A stretch of DNA of 64,000 bases from AV40 sp038230255 (GCA_038230255.1 JBBRNP010000007.1:124001-188000), one strand, 5' to 3'; counted from the first letter of the stretch, positions 16,045 to 25,071 are shown. Notes: a model not told the origin generated them from the sequence alone. Numbers and translations are program-made.

Positions 16045-17124
16045 ATGGACTTTGATCCTCTCATTCAACGCAAACGCGAACGATTCGAGCAGCTCGAACG
16101 CGAGATCGCCGATCCGAAGCTTTTCGACAATCGCAAACGCGCCGGGGAAATCATGCGCGAGCATTCGGGCATCAAAGCCGTGCTCGCGAAATGGGACGAG
16201 CTGGAAAACGCGCGTAAGCAACTGGATGACAATCGGGAGCTGGCCACTTCGCGCGACATTGAGATCGCGGCCATGGCCGACGACGAGATTCCGGATTTGG
16301 AGAAGCGCGTGGCCGAGCTCGAACGTGATTTGCAAATTGCGTTGCTCCCGCCGGACGAAAACGAAGATCGTGATGCCATAATCGAAATTCGCGCCGGTAC
16401 CGGCGGAAGCGAAGCCGCGATTTTCGCGGCCGATCTTTGCCGGATGTATCACCGTTACGCCGAGGCGGCTGGACTGAAAACCGAAGACCTCGAATCAAGC
16501 CCGTCGGATATGGGCGGGCTAAAGGAAGTGATTTTCAAAGTCTCGGGCGAATCGGTTTTTCGAACGTTGCGTTACGAAAGCGGCGTTCATCGCGTGCAAC
16601 GCGTGCCTGCGACCGAAGCACAGGGACGCATTCACACTTCCACGGCGACGGTCGCGGTGCTGCCGGAAGCGGAAGACGTCGATATTGAACTAAAACCGGA
16701 AGATTTGCGGATTGAAGTTTCCCGCGCCGGCGGTCCGGGCGGACAGGGTGTCAACACCACCGACTCGGCAGTGCAAGTCATGCACATTCCAACCGGCACG
16801 ATTGTTCGTTGCCAGGACGGTCGTAGTCAGCTCAAGAACAAAGAGAAAGCGTTGTCGATCTTGCGGGCGCGACTGCTCGAACGGCAACAGCAGGAGGAAG
16901 CCGCGAAATACAGCGCCGTGCGCAAGAGTCAGATCGGATCGGGCGGACGCGAAGAAAAAATTCGCACCTACAATTTCCCGCAGAACCGCATCACCGATCA
17001 CCGCATCGGACTGACGCTATATAATTTAGATCGCGTGATGGAAGGCGACCTGGGCGAAATGATTCGAACGCTCCAGGCTGCCGACGTGGCGGAGCGATTA
17101 AAAGAGTCGTCGATTTCGGCGTGA
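16045..17124 (+). CDS. prfA: peptide chain release factor 1
   Basis: 359 residues, the standard length. N-terminal coiled domain (FDPLIQRKRERFEQLEREIA). The RF1 core has GTGGSEAAIFAADL, the codon-recognition region containing VHRVQRVPATEAQGR, and the catalytic GGQ loop (SRAGGPGGQGVNTTDSAV). Terminates translation at UAA/UAG by triggering hydrolysis of peptidyl-tRNA. The next gene, prmC, methylates the GGQ glutamine. Confidence 0.97.
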   Translation: MDFDPLIQRKRERFEQLEREIADPKLFDNRKRAGEIMREHSGIKAVLAKWDELENARKQLDDNRELATSRDIEIAAMADDEIPDLEKRVAELERDLQIALLPPDENEDRDAIIEIRAGTGGSEAAIFAADLCRMYHRYAEAAGLKTEDLESSPSDMGGLKEVIFKVSGESVFRTLRYESGVHRVQRVPATEAQGRIHTSTATVAVLPEAEDVDIELKPEDLRIEVSRAGGPGGQGVNTTDSAVQVMHIPTGTIVRCQDGRSQLKNKEKALSILRARLLERQQQEEAAKYSAVRKSQIGSGGREEKIRTYNFPQNRITDHRIGLTLYNLDRVMEGDLGEMIRTLQAADVAERLKESSISA

Positions 17125-17136
17125 ACATTCTTCTTC

Positions 17137-17310
17137 TGTCATTTCGACCGAAGTGGAGAAATCTCTTAATGTTTCCGAGGAGCGATGAAGCCAGAAATAT
17201 CTAGAGATGTCTCCCGTTCGACTCGCTCCGCTCGCTCAGGACAGGCTCTTATTGTGGCGGCTTCGCCGCTGTAAACTGGATGCAACGTCACGTTGCCGCT
17301 CGACATGACA
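17137..17310. repeat. ATGACA-ended palindromic repeat in the prfA-prmC gap
   Basis: TGTCATTTCGACCGAAGTGG at the left, AATATCTAGAGATGTCTC in the middle and GCTCGACATGACA at the right. The right end supplies the ATG used to start prmC (17305). Confidence 0.8.
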
Positions 17311-18156
17311 AAAACAAAGAGTCTCCTTGAAGTCCTGCAGTCAACGACTGCGTATTTCACCAAGCATCGGATCGAGAACCCGCGGTTGAATGCGGAGCAC
17401 TTGCTTGCTCACGCGCTTGGGCGAACACGAATGGAGCTTTATCTCGAATTCGAGCGTCCGCTGAATGACGCCGAACTGGTGCCGCTACGCGATCTGGTCA
17501 AACGCCGCGGGCAAGGCGAGCCGCTTCAGCACGTGTTGGGAACGGTCGAATTTTGCGGTCAAACATTCTTGAGCGACAAACGCGCGATGGTCCCGCGACC
17601 GGAAACGGAGGAGCTCGTTGAGCTCCTCGCGTCACAAGTCCGCGGGCAGAAGTCAGATGTCAGAATCGTGGATGTTGGAACGGGTAGCGGCGTGATCGCG
17701 CTGAGCTTGGCAAAGGAATTTCCGGGAGCGGAAGTTTACGCGGTCGATATTTCCGAAGATGCGCTCGCGCTGGCGCGCCAAAACGCGGCTCGACTCGGAC
17801 TCGAGCGAGTTCATTTTCAAAAAAGCGATCTCCTCGAAAGTTTGTCTGAAAGATTCGATCTGATCGTGGCGAATCTTCCTTATATTTCCATGCAAGACCG
17901 ACATTTGCTCGCGCGCGAAGTGCTGCACGATCCAGAAGTAGCACTCTTTGGTGGACCGAGCGGGGACGAGTTGGTGCGCAAATTGATCGAAAAAGCGCCG
18001 TCGCATCTGCAACCGGGTGGGCTGCTGGCCTTGGAGATTGGCATCGATCAGGGTGAAGGACTTTGCGACTTCCTACGTCAAAAGAATTATCACGACATCG
18101 AGTTGAAAAGGGATTATTCAGGTGCCACTCGTTTCTTATTAGCCAGGTATGGATAA
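17305..18156 (+). CDS. prmC: peptide chain release factor N5-glutamine methyltransferase
   Basis: 283 residues. N-terminal helical substrate domain (ENPRLNAEHLLAHALGRTRM), then a SAM-dependent Rossmann domain (VDVGTGSGVIALSLAKEFPG). The catalytic tetrapeptide reads NLPY (VANLPYISM) where most family members have NPPY. It methylates the GGQ glutamine of release factors. A TTG at 17293 is possible, but ATG 17305 fits better; that ATG lies in the terminal ATGACA of a spacer repeat. The gene overlaps murA by eight bases. Confidence 0.93.
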   Translation: MTKTKSLLEVLQSTTAYFTKHRIENPRLNAEHLLAHALGRTRMELYLEFERPLNDAELVPLRDLVKRRGQGEPLQHVLGTVEFCGQTFLSDKRAMVPRPETEELVELLASQVRGQKSDVRIVDVGTGSGVIALSLAKEFPGAEVYAVDISEDALALARQNAARLGLERVHFQKSDLLESLSERFDLIVANLPYISMQDRHLLAREVLHDPEVALFGGPSGDELVRKLIEKAPSHLQPGGLLALEIGIDQGEGLCDFLRQKNYHDIELKRDYSGATRFLLARYG

Positions 18157-19408
18157 AATCCGCATTCACGGTGGGCGGCCGCTGAGCGGTTCGATCAAGA
18201 TCAGCGGGTCGAAAAATTCTGCCTTGCCGATCCTGGCCGCGACATTGCTGACGCGAGAGCCATGCACGATTCGCCGCGTGCCGGACCTGAGCGACACGAA
18301 TTACATGCTTCAAATTTTGAAGCATCTCGGCGCGGAAGTGGAACGTGCCAGTGGCACGGTCACGATTGCGGCCGCGAAAATAGATTCGATCGCGCCTTAC
18401 GATGTCGTCCGGAGAATGCGTGCTTCAGTTTGCGTGATCGGTCCGCTGCTTGGCCGCTGCAAGGAAGCGACGGTTTCGTTGCCGGGCGGATGCGTTATTG
18501 GCGATCGTCCGATCGATTTGCATTTGAAGGGATTCGAAGCGCTCGGTTCTGCGGTCCGGGTCGAAGGCGGCAACATCAAAGTCTTCGCCCCTAAATTAAA
18601 GGGCGCGATCGTGAACTTGCGCGGAAAATTTGGGCCAACTGTGCTCGGCACCGACAATGTGATGATGGCGGCTGCGCTCGCCGACGGAACGACGGTGATC
18701 GAAGATGCAGCCCAGGAACCTGAAGTTGTCGATCTCGCAAATTTCCTGAATAAAATGGGCGCAAAGATCGAAGGCGCGGGCACACGCCGCATCATCGTCG
18801 AAGGCGTAAAGGAATTGCACGGCACCGAGCACGACATCATTCCCGATCGGATCGAAGCCGGAACGTTTCTGGTTGCCGGCGCAATTTGCGGGAAAGGCGT
18901 GACGATTAAGCGCGCTGAACCTCAGCATCTAACCGCGGTCATCAAAGCGCTGGAGAATTCCGGCTTTCGTATCGGTGTCGAAGATAAGGCAGTTACGGTT
19001 TCGCCAAACGGCGCGGCAAAACCGCTCGAGATTGCAACCGAAGCGTATCCCGGTTTCCCGACCGACATGCAGGCCCAAATGTGCGCACTGCTTTCAACCA
19101 CACGCGGCTTGAGTTCGATCACCGAAAACATTTTTCCGCAACGCTATATGCATGTGGCAGAGCTGAAACGAATGGGCGCACACATGGAGCTGGAAGGCGC
19201 GACCGCGCGGATCGAAGGCGTCGATCAACTTCTCGGCGCGCCGGTGATGGCGAGTGATTTGCGCGCGTCGGCCGCGCTCGTGCTTGCCGGGCTGAAAGCT
19301 GATGGAATCACGGAAGTTAGCCGCGTTTATCACATCGACCGCGGCTATGAACATTTGGATGAAAAATTGAGCGAGCTCGGGGCTCACATTGAGCGCGTGA
19401 AAGGATAA
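18149..19408 (+). CDS. murA: UDP-N-acetylglucosamine 1-carboxyvinyltransferase
   Basis: 419 residues, full length. Begins MDKIRIHGGRPLSGSIKISG with the KNSALP motif. The active-site cysteine is in LPGGCVIGDRPIDLHL (fosfomycin target). The later segment YPGFPTDMQAQM is also diagnostic. It catalyses the first committed step of peptidoglycan synthesis in the cytoplasm. Its start lies inside the end of prmC. Confidence 0.97.
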   Translation: MDKIRIHGGRPLSGSIKISGSKNSALPILAATLLTREPCTIRRVPDLSDTNYMLQILKHLGAEVERASGTVTIAAAKIDSIAPYDVVRRMRASVCVIGPLLGRCKEATVSLPGGCVIGDRPIDLHLKGFEALGSAVRVEGGNIKVFAPKLKGAIVNLRGKFGPTVLGTDNVMMAAALADGTTVIEDAAQEPEVVDLANFLNKMGAKIEGAGTRRIIVEGVKELHGTEHDIIPDRIEAGTFLVAGAICGKGVTIKRAEPQHLTAVIKALENSGFRIGVEDKAVTVSPNGAAKPLEIATEAYPGFPTDMQAQMCALLSTTRGLSSITENIFPQRYMHVAELKRMGAHMELEGATARIEGVDQLLGAPVMASDLRASAALVLAGLKADGITEVSRVYHIDRGYEHLDEKLSELGAHIERVKG

Positions 19409-19411
19409 ATT

Positions 19412-19780
19412 ATGGAGACGACAACAACGCCAACATCGACATCTACCAGTGTGCGGACATGGTGCGTGCTCGCGCATGCGACGGCTTTGGTCGGATTCTT
19501 GATACCGGTGGCCGGCCACATTGTCGGGCCGCTGATTGTCTGGCTGGCCAAGCGTCAGGATTCACCAGAGATCGACGCGCATGGCAAGGAATCGATGAAC
19601 TTTCAGATCTCGATGCTGATCTGGAATGTGATCGCCGGAATTCTTTGTCTGGTCCTGATCGGAATTCCGCTCCTCATTCTGCTGCACATCCTCAATATTA
19701 TTTTTGTCATTGTTGCTACGATCCAGGCCAGCGAAGGCAAGCTTTACCGATATCCGCTCACGATCCGGCTGATCAGTTAG
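19412..19780 (+). CDS. DUF4870 membrane protein
   Basis: 122 residues with three predicted membrane segments: a first near residues 22-44 (ATALVGFLIPVAGHIVGPLI), then ISMLIWNVIAGILCLVLIG and PLLILLHILNIIFVIVATI. EIDAHGKESMNFQ between them is the DUF4870 signature. Function unknown. Starts four bases after the murA stop and ends overlapping the convergent nfo stop. Confidence 0.88.
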   Translation: METTTTPTSTSTSVRTWCVLAHATALVGFLIPVAGHIVGPLIVWLAKRQDSPEIDAHGKESMNFQISMLIWNVIAGILCLVLIGIPLLILLHILNIIFVIVATIQASEGKLYRYPLTIRLIS

Positions 19781-20658
19781 CGCCCAATCCGAGCGCGATT
19801 TTCAATCAGGCCGCGGAGCGTCTTCATGTTCACGACGTCTTCGCGCAGTTCCTTGTCCTTTGGCGTCTCGAGCACTTTCGGGATCTTTTTAAAGCGTCGA
19901 TCGCGCATGATGAACCGGAACGCGTCGAGACCAATTTGGCCTTTGCCGATGTGCTGATGTCGATCCACCCGTGAGCCGCGCGCAGTTTTCGAGTCGTTCA
20001 TGTGAATCGCTGCGAGACGATTGAAGCCAATCAGCCGATCGAATTCGCGAAATGTTTTTTTGGCCCCGGCTTCGCTGCCGATGTCGTATCCGGCCGCGAA
20101 AATGTGCGCGGTATCGAGACAAACGCAGAGTCGTTCCGGGTCGCGCACATGGTCGATAATGTAGGCGAGGTGCTCGAACCTGTGACCGAGACATGAACCT
20201 TGCCCGGCCGTTGTCTCGAGCGCGATCCGCGTTTTCACTTTCGGGATGCTTCGAAACATCTGATTGATCGATTCGACGATTTTTTCGAGGCCAGCTTCTT
20301 CGCCGGCCCCCAGATGGGCGCCAGGATGCAAAACGAGAAACGGCAGCTCAAGTTGATCGGCCCGCGTAAGCTCCTCGGACAAGGCACGGATTGAATTGGC
20401 GTGAAACTGCGGATTCGTGGCCGCGAGGTTGATCAGATAATTGGCGTGGGCAAAGATCGACAACAGATCGCCGCGTTGTCGGTGCTTGAGGAAGGCGCGG
20501 ATTTCGTCGCGCGCGAGCGGGCTCGCGAACCATTGCATGTTGTTCTTCACGAACATCTGGATCGCGGTGCACTTGATCGAACGGCCGCGCTCGATCGCGG
20601 TGTGGACGCCGCCGCCGATCGACATATGCGCGCCGAGAAGGATCCTATCTTTTGTCAT
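19777..20658 (-). CDS. nfo: endonuclease IV (AP endonuclease)
   Basis: 293 residues. Zinc-site motifs in order: GAHMSIGGGVHTAI, LETTAGQGSCLG (Glu), CLDTAHIFAAGYD, HMNDSKTARGSRVDRHQHIG and the later KGQIGLDAFR. Cuts DNA 5' to abasic sites in base excision repair. The start codon (ATGACAAAA) lies in the end of a palindromic spacer repeat, as in prmC. Convergent with the DUF4870 gene, overlapping by four bases. Confidence 0.95.
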   Translation of the reverse strand: MTKDRILLGAHMSIGGGVHTAIERGRSIKCTAIQMFVKNNMQWFASPLARDEIRAFLKHRQRGDLLSIFAHANYLINLAATNPQFHANSIRALSEELTRADQLELPFLVLHPGAHLGAGEEAGLEKIVESINQMFRSIPKVKTRIALETTAGQGSCLGHRFEHLAYIIDHVRDPERLCVCLDTAHIFAAGYDIGSEAGAKKTFREFDRLIGFNRLAAIHMNDSKTARGSRVDRHQHIGKGQIGLDAFRFIMRDRRFKKIPKVLETPKDKELREDVVNMKTLRGLIENRARIGR

Positions 20659-20748
20659 GTCGAGCGGAGTCGAGACATCTCTAGATATTTCCGATCAAAG
20701 CAAGGCCAGGCAACAGTAAGAAATTCCTCGACTTCGCTCGGAATGACA
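20653..20748. repeat. ATGACA-ended palindromic repeat at the nfo start
   Basis: TGTCATGTCGAGCGGAGTCG at the left, ATCTCTAGATATTTCCGATC in the middle and CTCGACTTCGCTCGGAATGA then CA at the right. Same family as 17137 and 28665. Its left end carries the nfo start codon. Confidence 0.8.
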
Positions 20749-20766
20749 AAAGGCTGAAACGGACAG

Positions 20767-21477
20767 CTACAACTTCGATAAATAATACGGCAGCATGTCG
20801 CGCCAGTAATTCCAATCGTGACCGCGCCATTTGCCATCGTCAATCCAGTGTTGAATTCCTTTCGAGTTCAGAATTTCCGAAAGCTGATAGGATTCGTGGC
20901 GAGTGTTGTCCCATTCGCCGGTACCGATGATGATGCCCATGTGATTATATTTCCATGGGTCGGTCGTGTTCGGCAGATATTCGTACGGGCTGTTGAAATA
21001 AATATTGTCGTCGTGATAGCCGTCGAAAAAATCGCTGATGTCGAACGAGCCGCTCAAACTGATGAAGTGACTGACCAGATCGGGATGCCGAAAGGCGATG
21101 TTGCCCGCGTGATAGGCGCCGAGACTGGCCCCGCAGACCGCGACGCGGTGTGATGAACTTTCTTTTCGCGCAAGATCGAACACATCGCGCACGATTACAT
21201 TTTCGTAAGCGTTATGCGTTCGCATCCGATCGGCCGGGTGAATCGCTTTGTTGTAAAAACTGTCGAGATCGATCGCGTCCGGACAATAGACGGTGACTTT
21301 GCCAGCATCGACGTAGCTCGCGACTGAACCGACCAGGCCGAAATCTTTGTTCTGGTAATAACTGCCGAACGAGGTCGGAAACAAAATCAAGGGCAGTCCG
21401 CCACCGTTTCCGAACGCGAGCATTTCAAACTCGCGGTTGAGCCAGGGTGTGTGCCATTTGATGTGACGTTCGTTCAT
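20767..21477 (-). CDS. alpha/beta-hydrolase esterase (PF00756-like)
   Basis: 236 residues, cytoplasmic. Nucleophile elbow VCGASLGAYHAGNIA. Further landmarks are LPLILFPTSFGSYYQNKDFG, a candidate acid in IIIGTGEWDNTRHE, and a late histidine in DDGKWRGHDWNYWRDMLP. It resembles the putative esterase family (esterase D / ferric enterobactin esterase type). Substrate unknown. A second esterase of the same superfamily is encoded divergently, 154 bases away. Confidence 0.82.
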   Translation of the reverse strand: MNERHIKWHTPWLNREFEMLAFGNGGGLPLILFPTSFGSYYQNKDFGLVGSVASYVDAGKVTVYCPDAIDLDSFYNKAIHPADRMRTHNAYENVIVRDVFDLARKESSSHRVAVCGASLGAYHAGNIAFRHPDLVSHFISLSGSFDISDFFDGYHDDNIYFNSPYEYLPNTTDPWKYNHMGIIIGTGEWDNTRHESYQLSEILNSKGIQHWIDDGKWRGHDWNYWRDMLPYYLSKL

Positions 21478-21491
21478 CGGAAGATCGGATC

Positions 21492-21562
21492 AGACAGAAT
21501 TAACAGAATGATTTGAATGGTCCTGCTGCCGAACATTCGGATTGATTCTGTTCATTCTGTCA
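21492..21562. repeat. inverted ACAGAATGA repeat between divergent esterase genes
   Basis: GACAGAATTAACAGAATGAT and ATTCTGTTCATTCTGTC form an inverted pair. The same sequence type flanks the GxxExxY gene at 42303 and 42736. The rest of 21478-21631 holds nothing I can name. Confidence 0.65.
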
Positions 21563-21631
21563 AAGTAATTTCGTTTTTGCCGCAGCCAATGGCGGTGGAC
21601 AAGCTCGACATCTTCAACGAAGCGTTTCGGT

Positions 21632-22444
21632 TTGAAAGCGAAACACACCCTTACCGGAAACATCAAGCGGCATCGCGCTTTCCATTCCAAAGTTTTGGGA
21701 AATCGGCGCGACGTGCTGGTTTATTTGCCGCCAGGATACAGCCGTTTTTCGAGAACACGTTATCCGGTGTTGTATTTGCACGACGGGCAGAATGTTTTCG
21801 ACGCCGCGACTTCGTTTACCGGAGTCGAGTGGGGCGTTGATGAAACGGCGCAGCGATTGATCCGCCAAAAATTAATCGAGCCGTTGATCATCGTGGCGGT
21901 AGCGAACATCGGCGAAGAACGGATCCATGAATATGCGCCGACGCCGGCCGTGATCGAACCGAAAGATCATCCGAAAAAACACAGCCGCGGCCTGGCGCGA
22001 ATCTACGGACAATTCCTGATTGAAGAATTGAAGCCGTTCATCGATCGAAAATATCGGACGAAACCCGAAGGAGAATTCACCGGACTTGGTGGATCGTCGC
22101 TCGGCGGTTTGGCGACTCTGGCGATGGGAATTTTATTTTCCGAAACGTTCACGCGCTTAATCGTAATGTCGTCATCGATTTGGTGGGACGACTACGCGAT
22201 CTTTCGGCTGGTGGGCATCCTGGCAGAAAAACCGCCTCTGAAAATCTGGCTCGACACCGGCACGGCCGAGCCCGGGTGGGAACAGGCGCGCGAGCTGCGT
22301 GATGGTTTGATCGACGAAGGTTGGCAGCTGGATGTCGATCTTAAGTATCTCGAGGTCGAAGGCGCGGGTCACAATGAAGCGGCCTGGGCGATGCGCGTCG
22401 AGCCGGCGCTGCGATTTTTGTTTCCGCCAAGCACGAGCACGTGA
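21632..22444 (+). CDS. alpha/beta-hydrolase esterase (PF00756-like)
   Basis: 270 residues from TTG 21632; there is no in-frame ATG between the upstream stop at 21566 and this point. LVYLPPGYSRFSRTRYPVLY, LHDGQNVFDAATSF and the nucleophile elbow TGLGGSSLGGLATLAMG define the family. The acid is probably in WLDTGTAEPGWEQAR and the histidine in VEGAGHNEAAWAMR. No signal peptide. It may be an acyl or carbohydrate esterase; substrate unknown. The next gene, on the other strand, ends eight bases beyond. Confidence 0.83.
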   Translation: MKAKHTLTGNIKRHRAFHSKVLGNRRDVLVYLPPGYSRFSRTRYPVLYLHDGQNVFDAATSFTGVEWGVDETAQRLIRQKLIEPLIIVAVANIGEERIHEYAPTPAVIEPKDHPKKHSRGLARIYGQFLIEELKPFIDRKYRTKPEGEFTGLGGSSLGGLATLAMGILFSETFTRLIVMSSSIWWDDYAIFRLVGILAEKPPLKIWLDTGTAEPGWEQARELRDGLIDEGWQLDVDLKYLEVEGAGHNEAAWAMRVEPALRFLFPPSTST

Positions 22445-22451
22445 TCGGGAA

Positions 22452-23240
22452 TTACTGCAAAAACTTTCCGTAAACCTGAAAGACGCGGGTGAAACCGCCA
22501 ACGAACTCCTTGTCTTTCTGGTAACTGAATTCGCGCTTCGCTGGCAGCCATTCCAAATGGCGCGGCGCATCGGGATGGTTGGGATCATAAACCAGATAAT
22601 GATCGGTGCCGTCGGCGGAGCGAGGGTGATCGTGTTTATAAACGAGAACCGAATGGTTGATGTGTAGAATTGGGAAATCCGAAAGATAGGCGATAAAAAA
22701 TTCGCCGCGCGCCAACGTTTGCTCGAGTTGATCGTGCGCTTTCGCCTGATAATTCTTGTTGTGGAGATAAAACATCCGGGCATTTCCGGGCCGCAGGTAA
22801 GCGACCCAGCCGAGACCGATGTTTCGCTGCATCAATCGAGTGTGGGCCTGGCTCATCTCGCGCAAGTTGTGATAACCGGGAAAGACGATCCGCTTTTCCG
22901 GCGGCAACGGATCGTGCCAGGGCGGTTTCCGCGTGACCGCTCGAATGCGATTGTGGAGCTCGCTTTCATCTAACCGCGGAGCATTCGGCTCGAAGCGCGC
23001 GAACTTGTAGAACTGCTCGGCCGCGCGGGTCATCACGAAACAGCGCCGCGTGTAGCGGTCCGATTTGCGACCCCAACGCGAAACAACTTCGCCGTTGTGG
23101 TACTCGAACACGGTCGTATTCGCGAACGCGAGCGTATCCCGCCGAAAATTGAAACCTTCGGCAGAGCCGGCTTTCGCGGTAACGACCGCCAGAAAAATCG
23201 TGGCAAAAAATCCCCAAGATCGACAGTGCCCGAGTTGCAT
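22452..23240 (-). CDS. secreted protein of unknown function
   Basis: 262 residues with a hydrophobic N-terminus (WGFFATIFLAVVTAKAGSAE). I do not recognise the family. A pattern of His/Asp/Asn residues in the second half (ILHINHSVLVYKHDH, then DHYLVYDPNHPDAP) is reminiscent of papain-like or C39-like cysteine hydrolases, where a His precedes an Asp/Asn-Pro turn. A candidate Cys is at RRCFVMTRAAEQFYKFARF. This is a guess from pattern only. It lies just downstream of accA, six bases away. Confidence 0.7.
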   Translation of the reverse strand: MQLGHCRSWGFFATIFLAVVTAKAGSAEGFNFRRDTLAFANTTVFEYHNGEVVSRWGRKSDRYTRRCFVMTRAAEQFYKFARFEPNAPRLDESELHNRIRAVTRKPPWHDPLPPEKRIVFPGYHNLREMSQAHTRLMQRNIGLGWVAYLRPGNARMFYLHNKNYQAKAHDQLEQTLARGEFFIAYLSDFPILHINHSVLVYKHDHPRSADGTDHYLVYDPNHPDAPRHLEWLPAKREFSYQKDKEFVGGFTRVFQVYGKFLQ

Positions 23241-23246
23241 TCCCAG

Positions 23247-24227
23247 TTATGAACGCGCGGAACTCGTTTTCGTCTCGGCGAAGTTGCCGAGTTTGCGAAA
23301 TTTGTCGTAACGCTTCTTGAGCAACTGATCGACCGGCGTGGCGATGATATCCTCAAGGTTCCGTCGCAACGCTGTGCCGAGGTTCGCCGCGGCCGTTTCG
23401 TAATCGCGGTGTGCGCCGCCTTCGGGTTCGTCCACGATTTCGTCGACCACGCCCAATTTCAACAAATCTTGCCCCGTGAGTTTCAGTGCTTCCGCGGCTT
23501 CGGGCGCATGTTTGCGGTCGCGCCACAAAATCGCGGAGCAAGCTTCAGGGCTGATGACTGAGTAGTAGGCGTTTTCCAAAATCAAAACGCGGTCGGCCAC
23601 TCCAATTCCGAGCGCGCCGCCCGAACCGCCCTCGCCGATGACCGCGGCGATAATCGGTATTCGCAAGTTCATCATCTCGCGCAGATTGACCGCGATCGCT
23701 TCGGAGATGTGGCGTTCTTCGGAACCGATTCCCGGAAACGCGCCCGGAGTGTCGATCAACGAAATCACCGGCATTCCGAATTTTTGCGCGAGCTCCATTA
23801 GCCGAAGTGCTTTGCGATAACCTTCGGGATGTGCGCAGCCGAAGTTGCGCATCACGTTTTCTTTGGTGTTGCGCCCCTTTTGATGGGTAATGACTACGCA
23901 GCGTTGCGAATCAAGCATGGCAAGTCCGCTCGGCATCGCTTTGTCATCGGCGAAATGCCGATCGCCGTGGAGTTCGGTCCAACCAGTGAAACAACGCTCG
24001 ATATAATCGAGCGCAAACGGTCGTTGCACATGCCGGGCAATCTGAACCCGCTGCCACGCGCTCAAGTTGCCGTAAACCTGGCGGCGGGTGTCGCGCAGTT
24101 TGGCTTCGATCGCTTCCACTTCGGAATCAAGATCGACATCGTGCTCGCGCGAATGCGACTTCAAATCCTGCAAGCGCCGCTCCAGTTCGAGGATCGGTTT
24201 TTCAAAATCGAGCGGTTGCAGGTCCAT
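23247..24227 (-). CDS. accA: acetyl-CoA carboxylase carboxyltransferase, alpha subunit
   Basis: 326 residues, full length. N-terminal coiled region LDFEKPILELERRLQDLK, then the crotonase-fold core (HGDRHFADDKAM, LIDTPGAFPGIGSEERHIS, GEGGSGGALGIGVADRVL). With AccD it moves the carboxyl group from biotin to acetyl-CoA, giving malonyl-CoA for fatty acid synthesis. It lies four bases downstream of the LysM gene, probably the same transcript. Confidence 0.96.
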   Translation of the reverse strand: MDLQPLDFEKPILELERRLQDLKSHSREHDVDLDSEVEAIEAKLRDTRRQVYGNLSAWQRVQIARHVQRPFALDYIERCFTGWTELHGDRHFADDKAMPSGLAMLDSQRCVVITHQKGRNTKENVMRNFGCAHPEGYRKALRLMELAQKFGMPVISLIDTPGAFPGIGSEERHISEAIAVNLREMMNLRIPIIAAVIGEGGSGGALGIGVADRVLILENAYYSVISPEACSAILWRDRKHAPEAAEALKLTGQDLLKLGVVDEIVDEPEGGAHRDYETAAANLGTALRRNLEDIIATPVDQLLKKRYDKFRKLGNFAETKTSSARS

Positions 24228-24231
24228 CGCG

Positions 24232-25071
24232 CTAATCGGTAATCGTGACCGGGGTCTTGTTGTTAACGAGACTGCTTAACTCTTCCACATCCGCCGCGGC
24301 GAGGCCAAGTCCCTGCGGAGGCGGCGGTTGGGACAACGCCGGATGTGCCGAATCGGGCACGGAGTAAATTGTGTAGGTCTGCGAGCTGAGCCGAATCCAG
24401 CGCGTGCTCCCAATAAATTCTTTGGTGCCGAAGCCGACGCGCTTGCCACCGTTCCACGCCATCACTTCGGCGACCTTGGCCGTGACTTTGGCTGGGACCT
24501 TGGCCGGCAATTTCTCCTCGCGGATGTGGTATTGCTTGAAAAACCCGCCGTGATTCAGAACCACGAGCACCTTTGGTTTTCGCTGAATAACGATGGAGAA
24601 ATCAGGATGCGAGATGAGCAAGCGCTCGCCGATGTGAAGCATGGTGCCGCTCAAATTGTTCATCCGCATGATGAGCTCGGGCGTCGATTTCACTTTGCGC
24701 GCGACCTTCTGCAAAACGTCGCCTGGTTTGACGATGTATTCTTCTTTCTCAGGCGAGGGCGTGCGCGAGAGAAGAATGCCCACGTTGACTTCGCCTAACA
24801 AGTCCTTGGCTTCGTCGGCGTGGGGACTGGTCGGATATTTTTGGATGAAAGCGGTGAGGGCTGCGCGCGCTTCCGGAATTTTCCCTTCCTGTCGCAATTT
24901 GGCGGCGGCCTCAAAGTCCGGCAGGGTCAGGTCGAGTCTCGGTTCGGGAACGACTTCGCCGCGCTGCTCTTTGCGGACCTGGATGTCTTCCTTAAAAACG
25001 AAGTTGTACCCGAACCAGGCGGCGCCGCCGAAGATGATGATTGCGAGAAACAGGACAAAGAGCCACTTCAT
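24232..25071 (-). CDS. membrane-anchored LysM protein with a degenerate L,D-transpeptidase-like tail
   Basis: 279 residues. One membrane segment (residues 3-24), a short helical repeat region (EARAALTAFIQKYPTSPHAD), a LysM domain (EYIVKPGDVLQKVARKVKST, then GERLLISHPD), then a region laid out like a YkuD domain. The stretch IGSTRWIRLSSQTYTIYSV, then DVEELSSLVNNKTPVTI, mirrors active enzymes, but the SHGC(I/V)R catalytic block is replaced by QGLGLAAA. No catalytic His or Cys remains. It probably binds peptidoglycan without crosslinking it. Confidence 0.82.
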   Translation of the reverse strand: MKWLFVLFLAIIIFGGAAWFGYNFVFKEDIQVRKEQRGEVVPEPRLDLTLPDFEAAAKLRQEGKIPEARAALTAFIQKYPTSPHADEAKDLLGEVNVGILLSRTPSPEKEEYIVKPGDVLQKVARKVKSTPELIMRMNNLSGTMLHIGERLLISHPDFSIVIQRKPKVLVVLNHGGFFKQYHIREEKLPAKVPAKVTAKVAEVMAWNGGKRVGFGTKEFIGSTRWIRLSSQTYTIYSVPDSAHPALSQPPPPQGLGLAAADVEELSSLVNNKTPVTITD

